A stretch of 59,591 bases of DNA from Paenibacillus tyrphae. GTDB lineage: Bacteria > Bacillota > Bacilli > Paenibacillales > NBRC-103111. The DNA is taken from assembly GCF_027925525.1 (NCBI RefSeq), contig NZ_BSDJ01000043.1:1-59591 (forward strand), in the 5' to 3' direction. A program made the translations under genes and the position numbers. Every line of letters starts with the position of its first letter. Position 1 is the stretch's first letter. A model generated the notes under the pieces. It was not told the origin of the DNA. It did no database searches and was given only the letters and a program-made list of their open reading frames with translations. Shown in pieces: positions 36,501-43,395 of this stretch.

Positions 36501-37130
36501 GAGCAAGTCTATGATTTCCGCATCGGTACCGAAACCGAGGGCGCGAAGCAGCACCGTAACCGGAATTTTCCGCGTACGGTCGATCCGCACGTAGATAATG
36601 TCCTTCGCGTCGGTCTCCAGCTCCAGCCAAGCTCCGCGGTTCGGAATCACGGTTGCGGTATATGTTTTCTTTCCGTTCTTATCGACTTTCGTGCTAAAAT
36701 AAACGCTAGGGGAACGAACCAGCTGGCTGACGATAACCCGTTCAGCGCCGTTGATAATAAAGGTACCCGTTTCGGTCATCAAAGGGAAGTCGCCCATAAA
36801 CACTTCCTGCTCTTTAACCTCGCCGGTTTCTTTATTGATCAAGCGTACTTTCACACGAAGCGGTGCAGCAAAGGTGACGTCGCGTTCCTTGGATTCGTCG
36901 ACCGAATACTTAGGCTCTCCCAAGCTGTAGTCGATAAATTCCAACACCAAATTCCCCGTAAAGTCTTGGATCGGGGAAATATCTTGAAACATTTCACGCA
37001 ATCCCTCATCCAAAAACCATTGATATGATTTTTGTTGGATTTCAATCAGGTTCGGAACCTCCAAAACCTCATGAATCCGAGCGTATGACCTGCGTTTACG
37101 TCTACCTAATTGAACAAGATGTCCCGCCAA
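33594..37130 (-). CDS. rpoB: RNA polymerase beta subunit
   Basis: 1178 aa. The start is TTG at 37130 ([19 protein letters not shown]), with AGGGGTGA upstream; the six-residue longer ATG frame does not match family N-termini. The rifampicin region reads [20 protein letters not shown] and [18 protein letters not shown], which is wild type. The C-terminal clamp region [20 protein letters not shown] is present, followed by an acidic tail. It has its own promoter and a long leader of about 300 nt. Confidence 0.98.
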   Translation of the reverse strand: [1178 protein letters not shown]

Positions 37131-37428
37131 CTTAGATTCACCCCTCATGTCTACTCAATAGAACAAAATAAAAGCCTCTTTGGGAAGCCTTCTCGAGTAA
37201 ATAACTGCGCGAAGTGTCACTTCTTCAGGAAGCTTCTAAATGACTAAATACAAATAGTAATATGTGTGCCTACCCCTTCAGCTTTCCACAAATTTCCTTA
37301 TACCTTGTATGGTTTACCTAAAATTTTAACATTATACGTCAAATGGAAAAATTTTATTCATACCTGTATAAAAAAATCTTGACATTTTAGTCGACTAAAG
37401 AGATTTCACCCTATCTTAATGCTGACAT
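37131..37428 (-). promoter_or_regulatory. Long rpoB leader with a possible attenuator
   Basis: About 300 nt of untranslated, A/T-rich leader precede rpoB. Near its 5' end AAATCT (about 37401-37406) can pair with AGATTT (about 37376-37381), with the 14-bp palindrome TTTAGTCGACTAAA (37386-37399) inside, followed by TTTTTTT: a terminator-like structure about 55 nt downstream of the promoter. Further down, GAAGT/ACTTC forms a small hairpin. No open frame of note. Confidence 0.5.
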
Positions 37429-37463
37429 TTTATAATAATATCACAAAGCGAAAGTCAAGTCAA
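37429..37463 (-). promoter_or_regulatory. Promoter of rpoBC (two overlapping registers)
   Basis: On the minus strand TTGACT (37458-37463) is 17 bp from TATTAT (37435-37440). A second TTGACT five bases on (37453-37458) is 18 bp from TATAAA (37429-37434). Either or both could start the rpoBC transcript. Confidence 0.75.
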
Positions 37464-37479
37464 CATATTTCCAACTCCA

Positions 37480-37585
37480 GAGTATAACCATTTACCTAAC
37501 CTCAAACACGTTTTGCAAGCTTCCTTTTAATTACACCAATAGGTCTGGAAGCTTGCAAAAAAACTCGCGGTAAATGGTCATACTC
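37480..37585. repeat. 106-bp nested palindrome upstream of rpoBC promoter
   Basis: Outer arms of 17 nt (37480-37496 and 37569-37585) pair with one mismatch; inner arms of 14 bp (37511-37524 and 37547-37560) pair perfectly around a 22-nt loop. It fills most of the gap between the rsmC-like gene and the rpoBC promoter. Neither strand has a T-run after the inner stem, so it is not a standard intrinsic terminator. Confidence 0.85.
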
Positions 37586-37647
37586 CTCCGTGCTACTGGC
37601 TCAACCTCGCCGCCAACCGATATATTCCTTCGCCTAACGCAGGAATA

Positions 37648-38244
37648 TCACTTCACGGCCTTGATAATCCAATAGCCCTTGTCGCGCTCGACTTCTTCCA
37701 CTTGGGAGTAAAGGGACTCAAGCTTGGCGTAAGCGGAAGGAGCCCCCTGCTTTTTCTGGATGACTACCCAAAGCGCCCCGCCGGGAACCAATACATGGTG
37801 AGCCTGCTCAAACACGCGGTGTACCGTTTCTTTGCCGGCGCGAATGGGCGGATTGGTCAGCACCACATCAAAAGTCTGGTCCATCACCTCTGCCAGCAAA
37901 TCGCTTTGCAGGATCCGGACATTTGCGATCCGGTTGCGTTCGGCGTTTCGTTTCGCGAGTTCAATGGCACGCTCGTTGATATCCACCATAGTAACAGTTC
38001 CCTGCTCCGCTACCACCGCGGCCGTCAATCCAATCGGGCCGTACCCGCAGCCCACATCCAGCACTCTGGCTTGCTTCGCCAATTCCATTGTCTGCACAAG
38101 CAGCTTCGATCCGTAATCGACCCCCTTTTTGGAGAAGACCCCGGCATCCGTCCAAAAAACAAAGCTGCGGCCGCGCAGCGTCTCCTCGATCGTATGCAAG
38201 TCGTGCTCTACGCTGGGTCTCGGGGTATAGTAATGCTCGGACAC
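37648..38244 (-). CDS. RsmC-like class I methyltransferase (YbxB-like)
   Basis: 198 aa. It has the SAM-binding motif I (VLDVGCGYGPIGL, about 58-70), an acidic motif II (VDINERAIE) and the catalytic-type NPPI motif (VVLTNPPIRAGK), all as in RsmC/RlmG guanine-N2 rRNA methyltransferases. Its Bacillus counterpart lies at the same place between rplL and rpoB; the exact target is not known to me. Start is GTG at 38244, with GGAGG upstream. The rplL terminator ends only 26 bp before it, so it is probably expressed by readthrough. Confidence 0.88.
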   Translation of the reverse strand: MSEHYYTPRPSVEHDLHTIEETLRGRSFVFWTDAGVFSKKGVDYGSKLLVQTMELAKQARVLDVGCGYGPIGLTAAVVAEQGTVTMVDINERAIELAKRNAERNRIANVRILQSDLLAEVMDQTFDVVLTNPPIRAGKETVHRVFEQAHHVLVPGGALWVVIQKKQGAPSAYAKLESLYSQVEEVERDKGYWIIKAVK

Positions 38245-38269
38245 GTATCCACCGCCTCCCGGTTCGAAT

Positions 38270-38312
38270 TAAAAAGGAAAACCCCTTGAAGAGGATCGCC
38301 TCTGCAAGGGGT
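38270..38312 (-). terminator. Terminator after rplL
   Basis: Arms 38299-38312 and 38281-38294 form a 14-position stem (one mismatch) with a 4-nt loop, followed by TTTTCCTTTTT on the minus strand. It separates highly expressed rplJ-rplL from the methyltransferase gene. Confidence 0.93.
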
Positions 38313-38325
38313 GCTGTAGCTCGAA

Positions 38326-38688
38326 TTACTTCACTTCTACGGAAGCGCCTGCTTCTTCCAATTTTGCTTTAACGGATTCAGCATCTTCTTTGGATACTTT
38401 CTCTTTAAGCGGCTTCGGTGCGTTGTCTACGAGATCTTTTGCTTCTTTCAGGCCGAGACCCGTGATTTCGCGAACAACTTTGATTACGTTGATTTTGGAC
38501 GCGCCAGCGTTGGTCAGAATTACGTCGAATTCTGTTTGCTCTGCAGCTTCTGCCGCAGCGCCGCCTGCTACAACAGCTACCGGAGCTGCTGCCGTTACGC
38601 CGAACTCTTCTTCGATTGCTTTAACCAGATCGTTCAGTTCCAAAACAGTCATGCCTTTAATGGCTTCCAAGATTTGCTCTTTGCTCAT
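38326..38688 (-). CDS. rplL: 50S ribosomal protein L7/L12
   Basis: 120 aa acidic stalk protein, present in several copies per ribosome and used to recruit GTPase factors. The N-terminal dimer domain, an Ala-rich hinge (about 35-52) and the C-terminal domain (KINVIKVVREITGLGLKEAK) are clear. It follows rplJ by 58 bp. Confidence 0.99.
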   Translation of the reverse strand: MSKEQILEAIKGMTVLELNDLVKAIEEEFGVTAAAPVAVVAGGAAAEAAEQTEFDVILTNAGASKINVIKVVREITGLGLKEAKDLVDNAPKPLKEKVSKEDAESVKAKLEEAGASVEVK

Positions 38689-38746
38689 GGTTAAACCTCC
38701 ATTATCTTCAATTAAGAATGTTTTTTAATCATTTCAAGCAGCACAA

Positions 38747-39256
38747 TTACGCTTGTGCGCCGCCTTCTTGCTTCTCGGACACAGCTTTAACCGCAAGGGC
38801 GAAGTTGCGAACCGGAGCTTGAAGCACGCTGAGCAACATGGACAGAAGACCTTCTCTGGAAGGCAGTTCCGCCAGCGCTTTGATTTGGTTGAAATCAACT
38901 ACTTTACCTTCAACGACACCCGCTTTTACGCTGAGCTGGTCGTTTTTCTTGGCGAACTCGGTCAAGATTTTGGCCGGAGTTATAATGTCGTCTTTGCTGA
39001 ATGCAATCGCGGTAGGACCGGTCAAGTACTCATCCAGATCAGACAATTCCGCAGTAGCTGTCGCGCGACGAATCAGCGTGTTTTTCAACACTTGGAATTC
39101 TACGCCCGCTTCACGCAGTTGTTTGCGAAGCTCGGTTACTTGCTTCACGTTCAAACCGCGGTAGTCAGCTACGATGGAGCAAGAGTTCTCTTTCAGCTTT
39201 TCAGATACTACCGTAACTTGCTGAGCTTTTTGCTCGATAATTTTTACGTTTGCCAT
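38747..39256 (-). CDS. rplJ: 50S ribosomal protein L10
   Basis: 169 aa. L10 anchors L7/L12 dimers to 23S rRNA; MANVKIIEQKAQQVTVVSEKL and the YRGLNVKQVTELRKQLREA block are typical. L10-(L12)n usually represses this operon by binding the leader RNA, and such a leader lies upstream (39420-39540). Three hairpin modules lie between that leader and the ribosome binding site. Confidence 0.98.
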   Translation of the reverse strand: MANVKIIEQKAQQVTVVSEKLKENSCSIVADYRGLNVKQVTELRKQLREAGVEFQVLKNTLIRRATATAELSDLDEYLTGPTAIAFSKDDIITPAKILTEFAKKNDQLSVKAGVVEGKVVDFNQIKALAELPSREGLLSMLLSVLQAPVRNFALAVKAVSEKQEGGAQA

Positions 39257-39271
39257 TTTGCACCTCCTACA

Positions 39272-39355
39272 AGTTTTCGTAAGAAAACTATTTCGTAAGC
39301 ATCAGCTCTCGTGAGAAAACTGCTTCTTAAGCGTCCGAAACCTTACTTCGTAAAC
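39272..39355. repeat. Three hairpin modules upstream of rplJ
   Basis: Copies lie at 39272-39300, 39304-39332 and 39337-39355 (the last is partial). In the mRNA sense the copy nearest rplJ has a perfect 7-bp stem (AGTTTTCTTACGAAAACT), followed 3 nt later by the TAGGAGG ribosome binding site. The others vary in the hairpin but keep the TTACGAAG-type core. Same family as the copies before rpmJ, rpsN and rplX. Confidence 0.85.
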
Positions 39356-39410
39356 ACTTCTCGAGGTCGTTCCCTTTCTTCGCCGCCACTCTCCGCCGGC
39401 ATTCCCGCTA

Positions 39411-39446
39411 AAAGCGAAAATGCCTTCGCAGACACGGCGAAGGCAT
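39411..39446 (-). terminator. Terminator/attenuator in the rplJ leader
   Basis: A perfect 10-bp stem (39437-39446 with 39420-39429) and a 7-nt loop, followed by TTTTCGCTTTT on the minus strand. It lies downstream of the L10 leader and upstream of rplJ, where an attenuator would act. Confidence 0.75.
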
Positions 39447-39484
39447 GACGATTCATATATTCCATACAGAATATCGAATTTATA

Positions 39485-39540
39485 TCACAACACCTCGGCA
39501 GGAAATTAAGCTCGTACGAGCACCTGCTGTCTACGGTAAG
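39485..39540 (-). promoter_or_regulatory. L10 leader RNA (autoregulatory site)
   Basis: In the mRNA sense the segment holds CTTACCGTAGACAGCAGGTG, then GCTCGTACGAGC, TTAATTTCCTGCCGAGGTG, matching the pattern of the L10 leader found before rplJ in Firmicutes. CAGCAGG pairs with CCTGC, and the short hairpin GCTC/GAGC sits inside. L10 or the L10-L12 complex is expected to bind it and tip the downstream attenuator. Confidence 0.85.
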
Positions 39541-39564
39541 CATATTCGTTTGTCAACCTAAAAC

Positions 39565-39593
39565 AGGTTAGCATGGATGACTTCAAAAGTCAA
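39565..39593 (-). promoter_or_regulatory. Probable promoter for rplJ-rplL
   Basis: On the minus strand TTGACT (39588-39593) and TAACCT (39565-39570) are 17 bp apart. The -10 box is weak. It lies just after rplA and upstream of the L10 leader. A second TTGACA (39551-39556) is nearby but pairs with a poorer -10. Confidence 0.5.
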
Positions 39594-39608
39594 CTACCAA
39601 GCTTTACC

Positions 39609-40301
39609 TTATCTCAGGGCTGTTGCATTGACGCGAGCGCTTGGCCCCATCGTCGAGGATACCGCGATGTTTTTCAGGTATACCCCTTTGGCTGCAGCCG
39701 GTTTTGCTCTGTTGAGCGCATCGATCAAAGCTTTGAAGTTCTCAGCAAGCTTCTCGGCGTCGAAGGATACTTTACCGATCGGCGCATGGATTTGTCCGGC
39801 TTTGTCCAGACGGTATTCGATTTTACCTGCCTTAATCTCCTGAACGGCTTTTGCTACGTCGAACGTAACAGTGCCCGCTTTCGGGTTCGGCATCAAACCT
39901 TTACCACCCAAGATACGACCGAGTTTACCCACTTCGCTCATCATGTCCGGCGTAGCTACGCAGACATCGAAGTCGAACCAGCCTTGCTGAATTTTGTTGA
40001 TCATGTCTTGATCGCCTACGAAATCGGCTCCTGCCGCTTCCGCTTCTTTGGCTTTGTCGCCTTTGGCAAATACAAGAACGCGTTTCGTTTTACCTGTGCC
40101 GTGAGGCAGTACAACCACACCGCGAACGGCTTGGTCTTGTTTTCTAGGGTCTACGCCCAGACGCACAGCCACTTCAACGGTTTCGTCGAATTTGGCGCGT
40201 GCCGTTTTCTTAACGAGTTCGATGGCTTCGAGCGGTTCGTAGAACGTCTCAGCATCGATTTGCTTAGCAACTTCAAGGTATTTCTTACCGTGTTTAGCCA
40301 C
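39609..40301 (-). CDS. rplA: 50S ribosomal protein L1
   Basis: 230 aa. L1 forms the mobile stalk at the E site. The MPNPKAGTVTFDVAKAVQEIKAG stretch is diagnostic. In many bacteria L1 represses rplK-rplA by binding the mRNA; no site is evident here. It follows rplK by 58 bp. Confidence 0.99.
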   Translation of the reverse strand: MAKHGKKYLEVAKQIDAETFYEPLEAIELVKKTARAKFDETVEVAVRLGVDPRKQDQAVRGVVVLPHGTGKTKRVLVFAKGDKAKEAEAAGADFVGDQDMINKIQQGWFDFDVCVATPDMMSEVGKLGRILGGKGLMPNPKAGTVTFDVAKAVQEIKAGKIEYRLDKAGQIHAPIGKVSFDAEKLAENFKALIDALNRAKPAAAKGVYLKNIAVSSTMGPSARVNATALR

Positions 40302-40359
40302 TTTTATGTCCTCCTATGTGGTATTAGCGGAATATCCTCCCACTGAGTGCAGCAAGCGA

Positions 40360-40785
40360 TTAGTCTTCGATGACTACGCCCATGCTGCGAGCCGTACCTT
40401 CAACCATGCGCATAGCAGCCTCAACGGATGCAGCGTTCAGGTCAGGCATTTTTTGCTCGGCGATTTCACGCACTTTCGCGCGTTTTACAGTTGCAACCTT
40501 CTTCTTGTTCGGTTCGCCGGATCCTTTTTCGATCCCAGCAGCTACGCGCAGCAATACGGCAGCCGGCGGAGTTTTTGTGATGAACGTGAAAGAACGGTCT
40601 TCGAAAACGGAGATCTCAACCGGAATGATAAGACCTGCTTGATCGGCAGTACGAGCGTTGAACTCTTTGCAGAATGCCATGATGTTAACGCCTGCTTGAC
40701 CGAGAGCCGGACCGATCGGCGGAGCCGGATTCGCTTTCCCTGCAGGAACCTGCAGTTTCACAACTTTAATAACCTTTTTTGCCAT
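40360..40785 (-). CDS. rplK: 50S ribosomal protein L11
   Basis: 141 aa. L11 forms the GTPase-associated centre and senses uncharged tRNA with RelA. The proline-rich N-terminal segment GKANPAPPIGPALGQAGVNI is intact, as is the C-terminal rRNA-binding domain. It follows nusG by 41 bp. Confidence 0.99.
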   Translation of the reverse strand: MAKKVIKVVKLQVPAGKANPAPPIGPALGQAGVNIMAFCKEFNARTADQAGLIIPVEISVFEDRSFTFITKTPPAAVLLRVAAGIEKGSGEPNKKKVATVKRAKVREIAEQKMPDLNAASVEAAMRMVEGTARSMGVVIED

Positions 40786-40826
40786 TGTGTGACACCTCCT
40801 CGCCCGTAGTATGGCAGTGTTTCACG

Positions 40827-41366
40827 CTACAGCTTTTCCACCTGGTGGTAGTCGAGCTCAAGCGGTGTTTCTCTGCCGAACATGTTGACATGGACCTTCA
40901 GCTTGCTTTTGTCGAGCAAAATTTCTTCCACGGAACCGACAAAGTTGGCGAACGGTCCGACTTTCACGCGCACGGTCTCTTTGAGTTCGAAGTCGATTTT
41001 CGGCTTCGGCTCTTCGATACCCATATGCTTGAGAATAGAATCGACTTCCTCCGGAAGCAAAGCCGTCGGCTTCGATCCCGAACCGGTTGAACCCACGAAC
41101 CCGGTAACGCCAGGCGTGTTGCGCACCACATACCACGAGTCGTCCGTCTGGATCATCTCCACAAGAACGTACCCCGGATACACTTTACGCATAACCGTTT
41201 TTTTCTTGCCATCCTTATTCACAAGCTCCTCCTCCATGGGAACGAGCACACGAAAGATCTTGTCCTTCATATCCATGGATTCGACGCGTTTCTCCAAATT
41301 GGCCTTTACCTTGTTTTCATACCCGGAGTAGGTATGAACGACGTACCATCTTTTTTCCATTTCCAT
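40827..41366 (-). CDS. nusG: Transcription antitermination/pausing factor NusG
   Basis: 179 aa. The NGN domain (about 1-110; MEKRWYVVHTYSGYENKVK) binds the RNA polymerase clamp and the KOW domain (about 125-178; VGPFANFVGSVEEI) binds S10 or Rho. Two in-frame ATGs, at 41366 and 41360, are possible; the second matches the Bacillus N-terminus. GGTGG lies 4-10 nt upstream. Confidence 0.98.
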   Translation of the reverse strand: MEMEKRWYVVHTYSGYENKVKANLEKRVESMDMKDKIFRVLVPMEEELVNKDGKKKTVMRKVYPGYVLVEMIQTDDSWYVVRNTPGVTGFVGSTGSGSKPTALLPEEVDSILKHMGIEEPKPKIDFELKETVRVKVGPFANFVGSVEEILLDKSKLKVHVNMFGRETPLELDYHQVEKL

Positions 41367-41388
41367 AGCGCCACCCTATAGCCTAAAT

Positions 41389-41601
41389 TTATTTAAACAC
41401 GAGGCGAAGCAGCTCAGAAATTCCTAAGTCCAAAACGTAGAAGTACACCGTCACGAAGGCAACCGTAAACAACACGACCAGCGTATAGCTAATCAATTCT
41501 TTACGGGTAGGCCATTTCACTTTTTTCAGCTCAGACCAGCTGTCGCCGAAAAAGGAAAATGTGTTGCCGAATCCCTGCTTCATTTTAGCCAAAAAGGACA
41601 C
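41389..41601 (-). CDS. secE: Preprotein translocase subunit SecE
   Basis: 70 aa short SecE with an amphipathic helix (SWSELKKVKWPTRKELI) and one membrane helix (about 40-60). It clamps SecY helices together. It lies between rpmG and nusG, the classic order. Confidence 0.96.
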   Translation of the reverse strand: MSFLAKMKQGFGNTFSFFGDSWSELKKVKWPTRKELISYTLVVLFTVAFVTVYFYVLDLGISELLRLVFK

Positions 41602-41618
41602 AACTACACCTCCAAAAA

Positions 41619-41768
41619 CTAGCGAGTCTCGCGATGAGCAGTTTGTTCATTGCAAAACTTGCAATATTTCTTGAGCTCCATGCGGTCAGGATGGTTGCGC
41701 TTATTTTTGGTGGATGTATAGTTTCTTTGCTTGCAGTTTGTGCACGCTAACGTGATGATCACCCGCAT
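41619..41768 (-). CDS. rpmG: 50S ribosomal protein L33 (zinc-binding form)
   Basis: 49 aa, from MRVIITLACTNC to QTAHRETR. Two CxxC pairs (CTNC and CKFC) mark the zinc-binding form. Start ATG at 41768 follows AGGAGG. It opens the rpmG-secE-nusG transcript, 90 bp after a strong promoter. Confidence 0.96.
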   Translation of the reverse strand: MRVIITLACTNCKQRNYTSTKNKRNHPDRMELKKYCKFCNEQTAHRETR

Positions 41769-41857
41769 GATGTACACCTCCTACGGACCAGCCTCGAAAT
41801 TTACAACCTTACACGACCAGCAAAAAAAACGCCTTTTCGTCTAAGGCTACCCGATAT

Positions 41858-41886
41858 ACTTTAGCATACGGCCTATCTTCTGTCAA
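41858..41886 (-). promoter_or_regulatory. Promoter for rpmG-secE-nusG-rplK-rplA
   Basis: On the minus strand TTGACA (41881-41886) and TAAAGT (41858-41863) are 17 bp apart. The 314-bp gap between sigH and rpmG holds this promoter and the sigH terminator; the rest (about 41887-42035) shows nothing clear. Confidence 0.85.
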
Positions 41887-42035
41887 GGAAAAAGGAGTAA
41901 CATAGCGCTTGTCCCGTCTCATCCATTATTGACCAGGCGGCTCGTTCCTAAACGAAAACTTGATCATTTTTTTATAATTGGACATCTTGCCATGCACGAA
42001 CATTCGTTCTATAATAATCTCTAAACCTAATAAAA

Positions 42036-42073
42036 CAAAAAAAGCACCTTGCTTCGCAGCAATAAAGGCGCTT
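42036..42073 (-). terminator. Terminator after sigH
   Basis: A 7-bp outer stem (42067-42073 with 42042-42048, one G-U) encloses a second stem TTGCT/AGCAA with a GCGA loop; TTTTTTT follows on the minus strand. It starts 10 bp after the sigH stop. Confidence 0.9.
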
Positions 42074-42082
42074 ATCTACGTT

Positions 42083-42727
42083 TTATGCGTCACGCACTTC
42101 CAAATACCTCTCCAGCTTGCGCTTCACGCGTTGCAATGCATTGTCAATCGACTTTACGTGCCTGTCCAAATCGACGGCGATTTCCTGATAGGACCGCCCG
42201 TCCAAATACAGCATCAACACCCTGCGTTCCAGGTCGCTTAATATCTCTCCCATTTTATCTTCCAGCCCGCTGAACTCCTCTTGATTAATGATCAATTCCT
42301 CGGGATCGGATACGCGGGAGCCGCAAATGACATCGAGCAGCGTCCTGTCGGAATCTTCATCATAGATGGGCTTGTCCAACGAAACGTAGGAATTTAGGGG
42401 GATATGCTTCTGGCGAGTGGCGGTTTTGATGGCCGTAATGATTTGGCGGGTAATGCAAAGCTCGGCAAACGCTTTGAAGGAGGCTAGCTTATCGCCGCGG
42501 AAGTCGCGGATCGATTTATACAGGCCGATCATTCCCTCTTGTACGATATCCTCTCTATCAGCGCCGATAAGAAAATAAGAGCGCGCTTTGGCGCGAACGA
42601 AGTTCTTGTACTTGTTGATCAAGTACTCCAGGGCGTCGCTATCCCCTTCACGGACTGCTTCGACCACATCTTCGTCTGCCTTGAGGTCGTATTCGTACAT
42701 TCTCAACTCTTTGAGGTCGACACTCAC
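42083..42727 (-). CDS. sigH: RNA polymerase sporulation sigma factor SigH
   Basis: 214 aa sigma-70 family factor. Region 2 (about 20-95; FLIGADREDIVQEGMIGLYKS) binds core and the -10; region 4 (about 155-210; DGRSYQEIAVDLDRHVKSID) has the helix-turn-helix for the -35. SigH directs the switch from growth to sporulation and competence. Start GTG at 42727 has GGAGGG 6 nt upstream. It has its own promoter and terminator. Confidence 0.96.
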   Translation of the reverse strand: MSVDLKELRMYEYDLKADEDVVEAVREGDSDALEYLINKYKNFVRAKARSYFLIGADREDIVQEGMIGLYKSIRDFRGDKLASFKAFAELCITRQIITAIKTATRQKHIPLNSYVSLDKPIYDEDSDRTLLDVICGSRVSDPEELIINQEEFSGLEDKMGEILSDLERRVLMLYLDGRSYQEIAVDLDRHVKSIDNALQRVKRKLERYLEVRDA

Positions 42728-42764
42728 TACAATCCCTCCGGCCCAACGCTTGAAAGATAGGACT

Positions 42765-42794
42765 AGTATACATTATGTAATCTAGCGCCGTCAA
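42765..42794 (-). promoter_or_regulatory. Probable vegetative promoter for sigH
   Basis: On the minus strand TTGACG (42789-42794) and TATACT (42765-42770) are 18 bp apart. It lies 38 bp upstream of sigH and is of sigma-A type, so sigH can be transcribed without rae1. No AbrB site can be recognised by eye. Confidence 0.7.
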
Positions 42795-42855
42795 CCGGAT
42801 TCCCGCTACAAAAGCTAGATTGTTGCTTGATTTACAGGCATCGCCTTCAAAGTCC

Positions 42856-43371
42856 CTAATTCCCCCTGCGCCATTTCTCCAGCTGATCGCGTATATCTCC
42901 ACTAAGTCTGCTGTCAAACGAATTGCGCTTCGGCGCTGCTTCGGTGTCGATCGTCCGGCGGATTTCCTGGCGGACCTGCCTTACCTTGACCAAAAGCTCG
43001 CTTGCCGGAATCCGGAAAGCCCCTTTGCCGAAAATTACATGCTGCTCCGTCATATCGGAGGTCGCGACATATACCTGCTTGCGCCGTCCGATATGGGCGG
43101 TAACGAGCCTTTCGATCAGCTCGTCCGCCGTTTCCTTTTCCTTGGTGTAATAAACCGGGAGCTTATTTTGCAAATATTTGCCGCCAAGCCCCGGAACGTA
43201 GTAAGCGTCAAACACCACGATAACCTTCATCCCGGAGAACGACTGGTACTCGGCCATCGTTTCGATTAGCCGGTCGCGCGCTTCCTCCAGCCGGATCTCC
43301 TTCAGCCTTTGCAATTCCGGCCATGATCCGATGATGTTGTAACCGTCTACGATGAGGATCTCCTGAATCAT
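42856..43371 (-). CDS. rae1: NYN-domain ribosome-associated endoribonuclease Rae1 (YacP)
   Basis: 171 aa NYN/PIN-like nuclease. ILIVDGYNIIGSWPEL at the start carries the first catalytic Asp, and VVFDAYYVPG and VATSDMTEQ carry further acidic residues. In B. subtilis Rae1 enters the ribosomal A site and cuts certain mRNAs. It follows rlmB by 24 bp. Confidence 0.92.
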   Translation of the reverse strand: MIQEILIVDGYNIIGSWPELQRLKEIRLEEARDRLIETMAEYQSFSGMKVIVVFDAYYVPGLGGKYLQNKLPVYYTKEKETADELIERLVTAHIGRRKQVYVATSDMTEQHVIFGKGAFRIPASELLVKVRQVRQEIRRTIDTEAAPKRNSFDSRLSGDIRDQLEKWRRGN

Positions 43372-43395
43372 GCCGCATCGCCCCGCAGCATGACG

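Noticed and set aside
37511..37560. Intrinsic terminator between the rsmC-like gene and rpoB
   Set aside because: The 14-bp stem is strong, but no T-run follows on either strand; the A/T tracts are within the arms.
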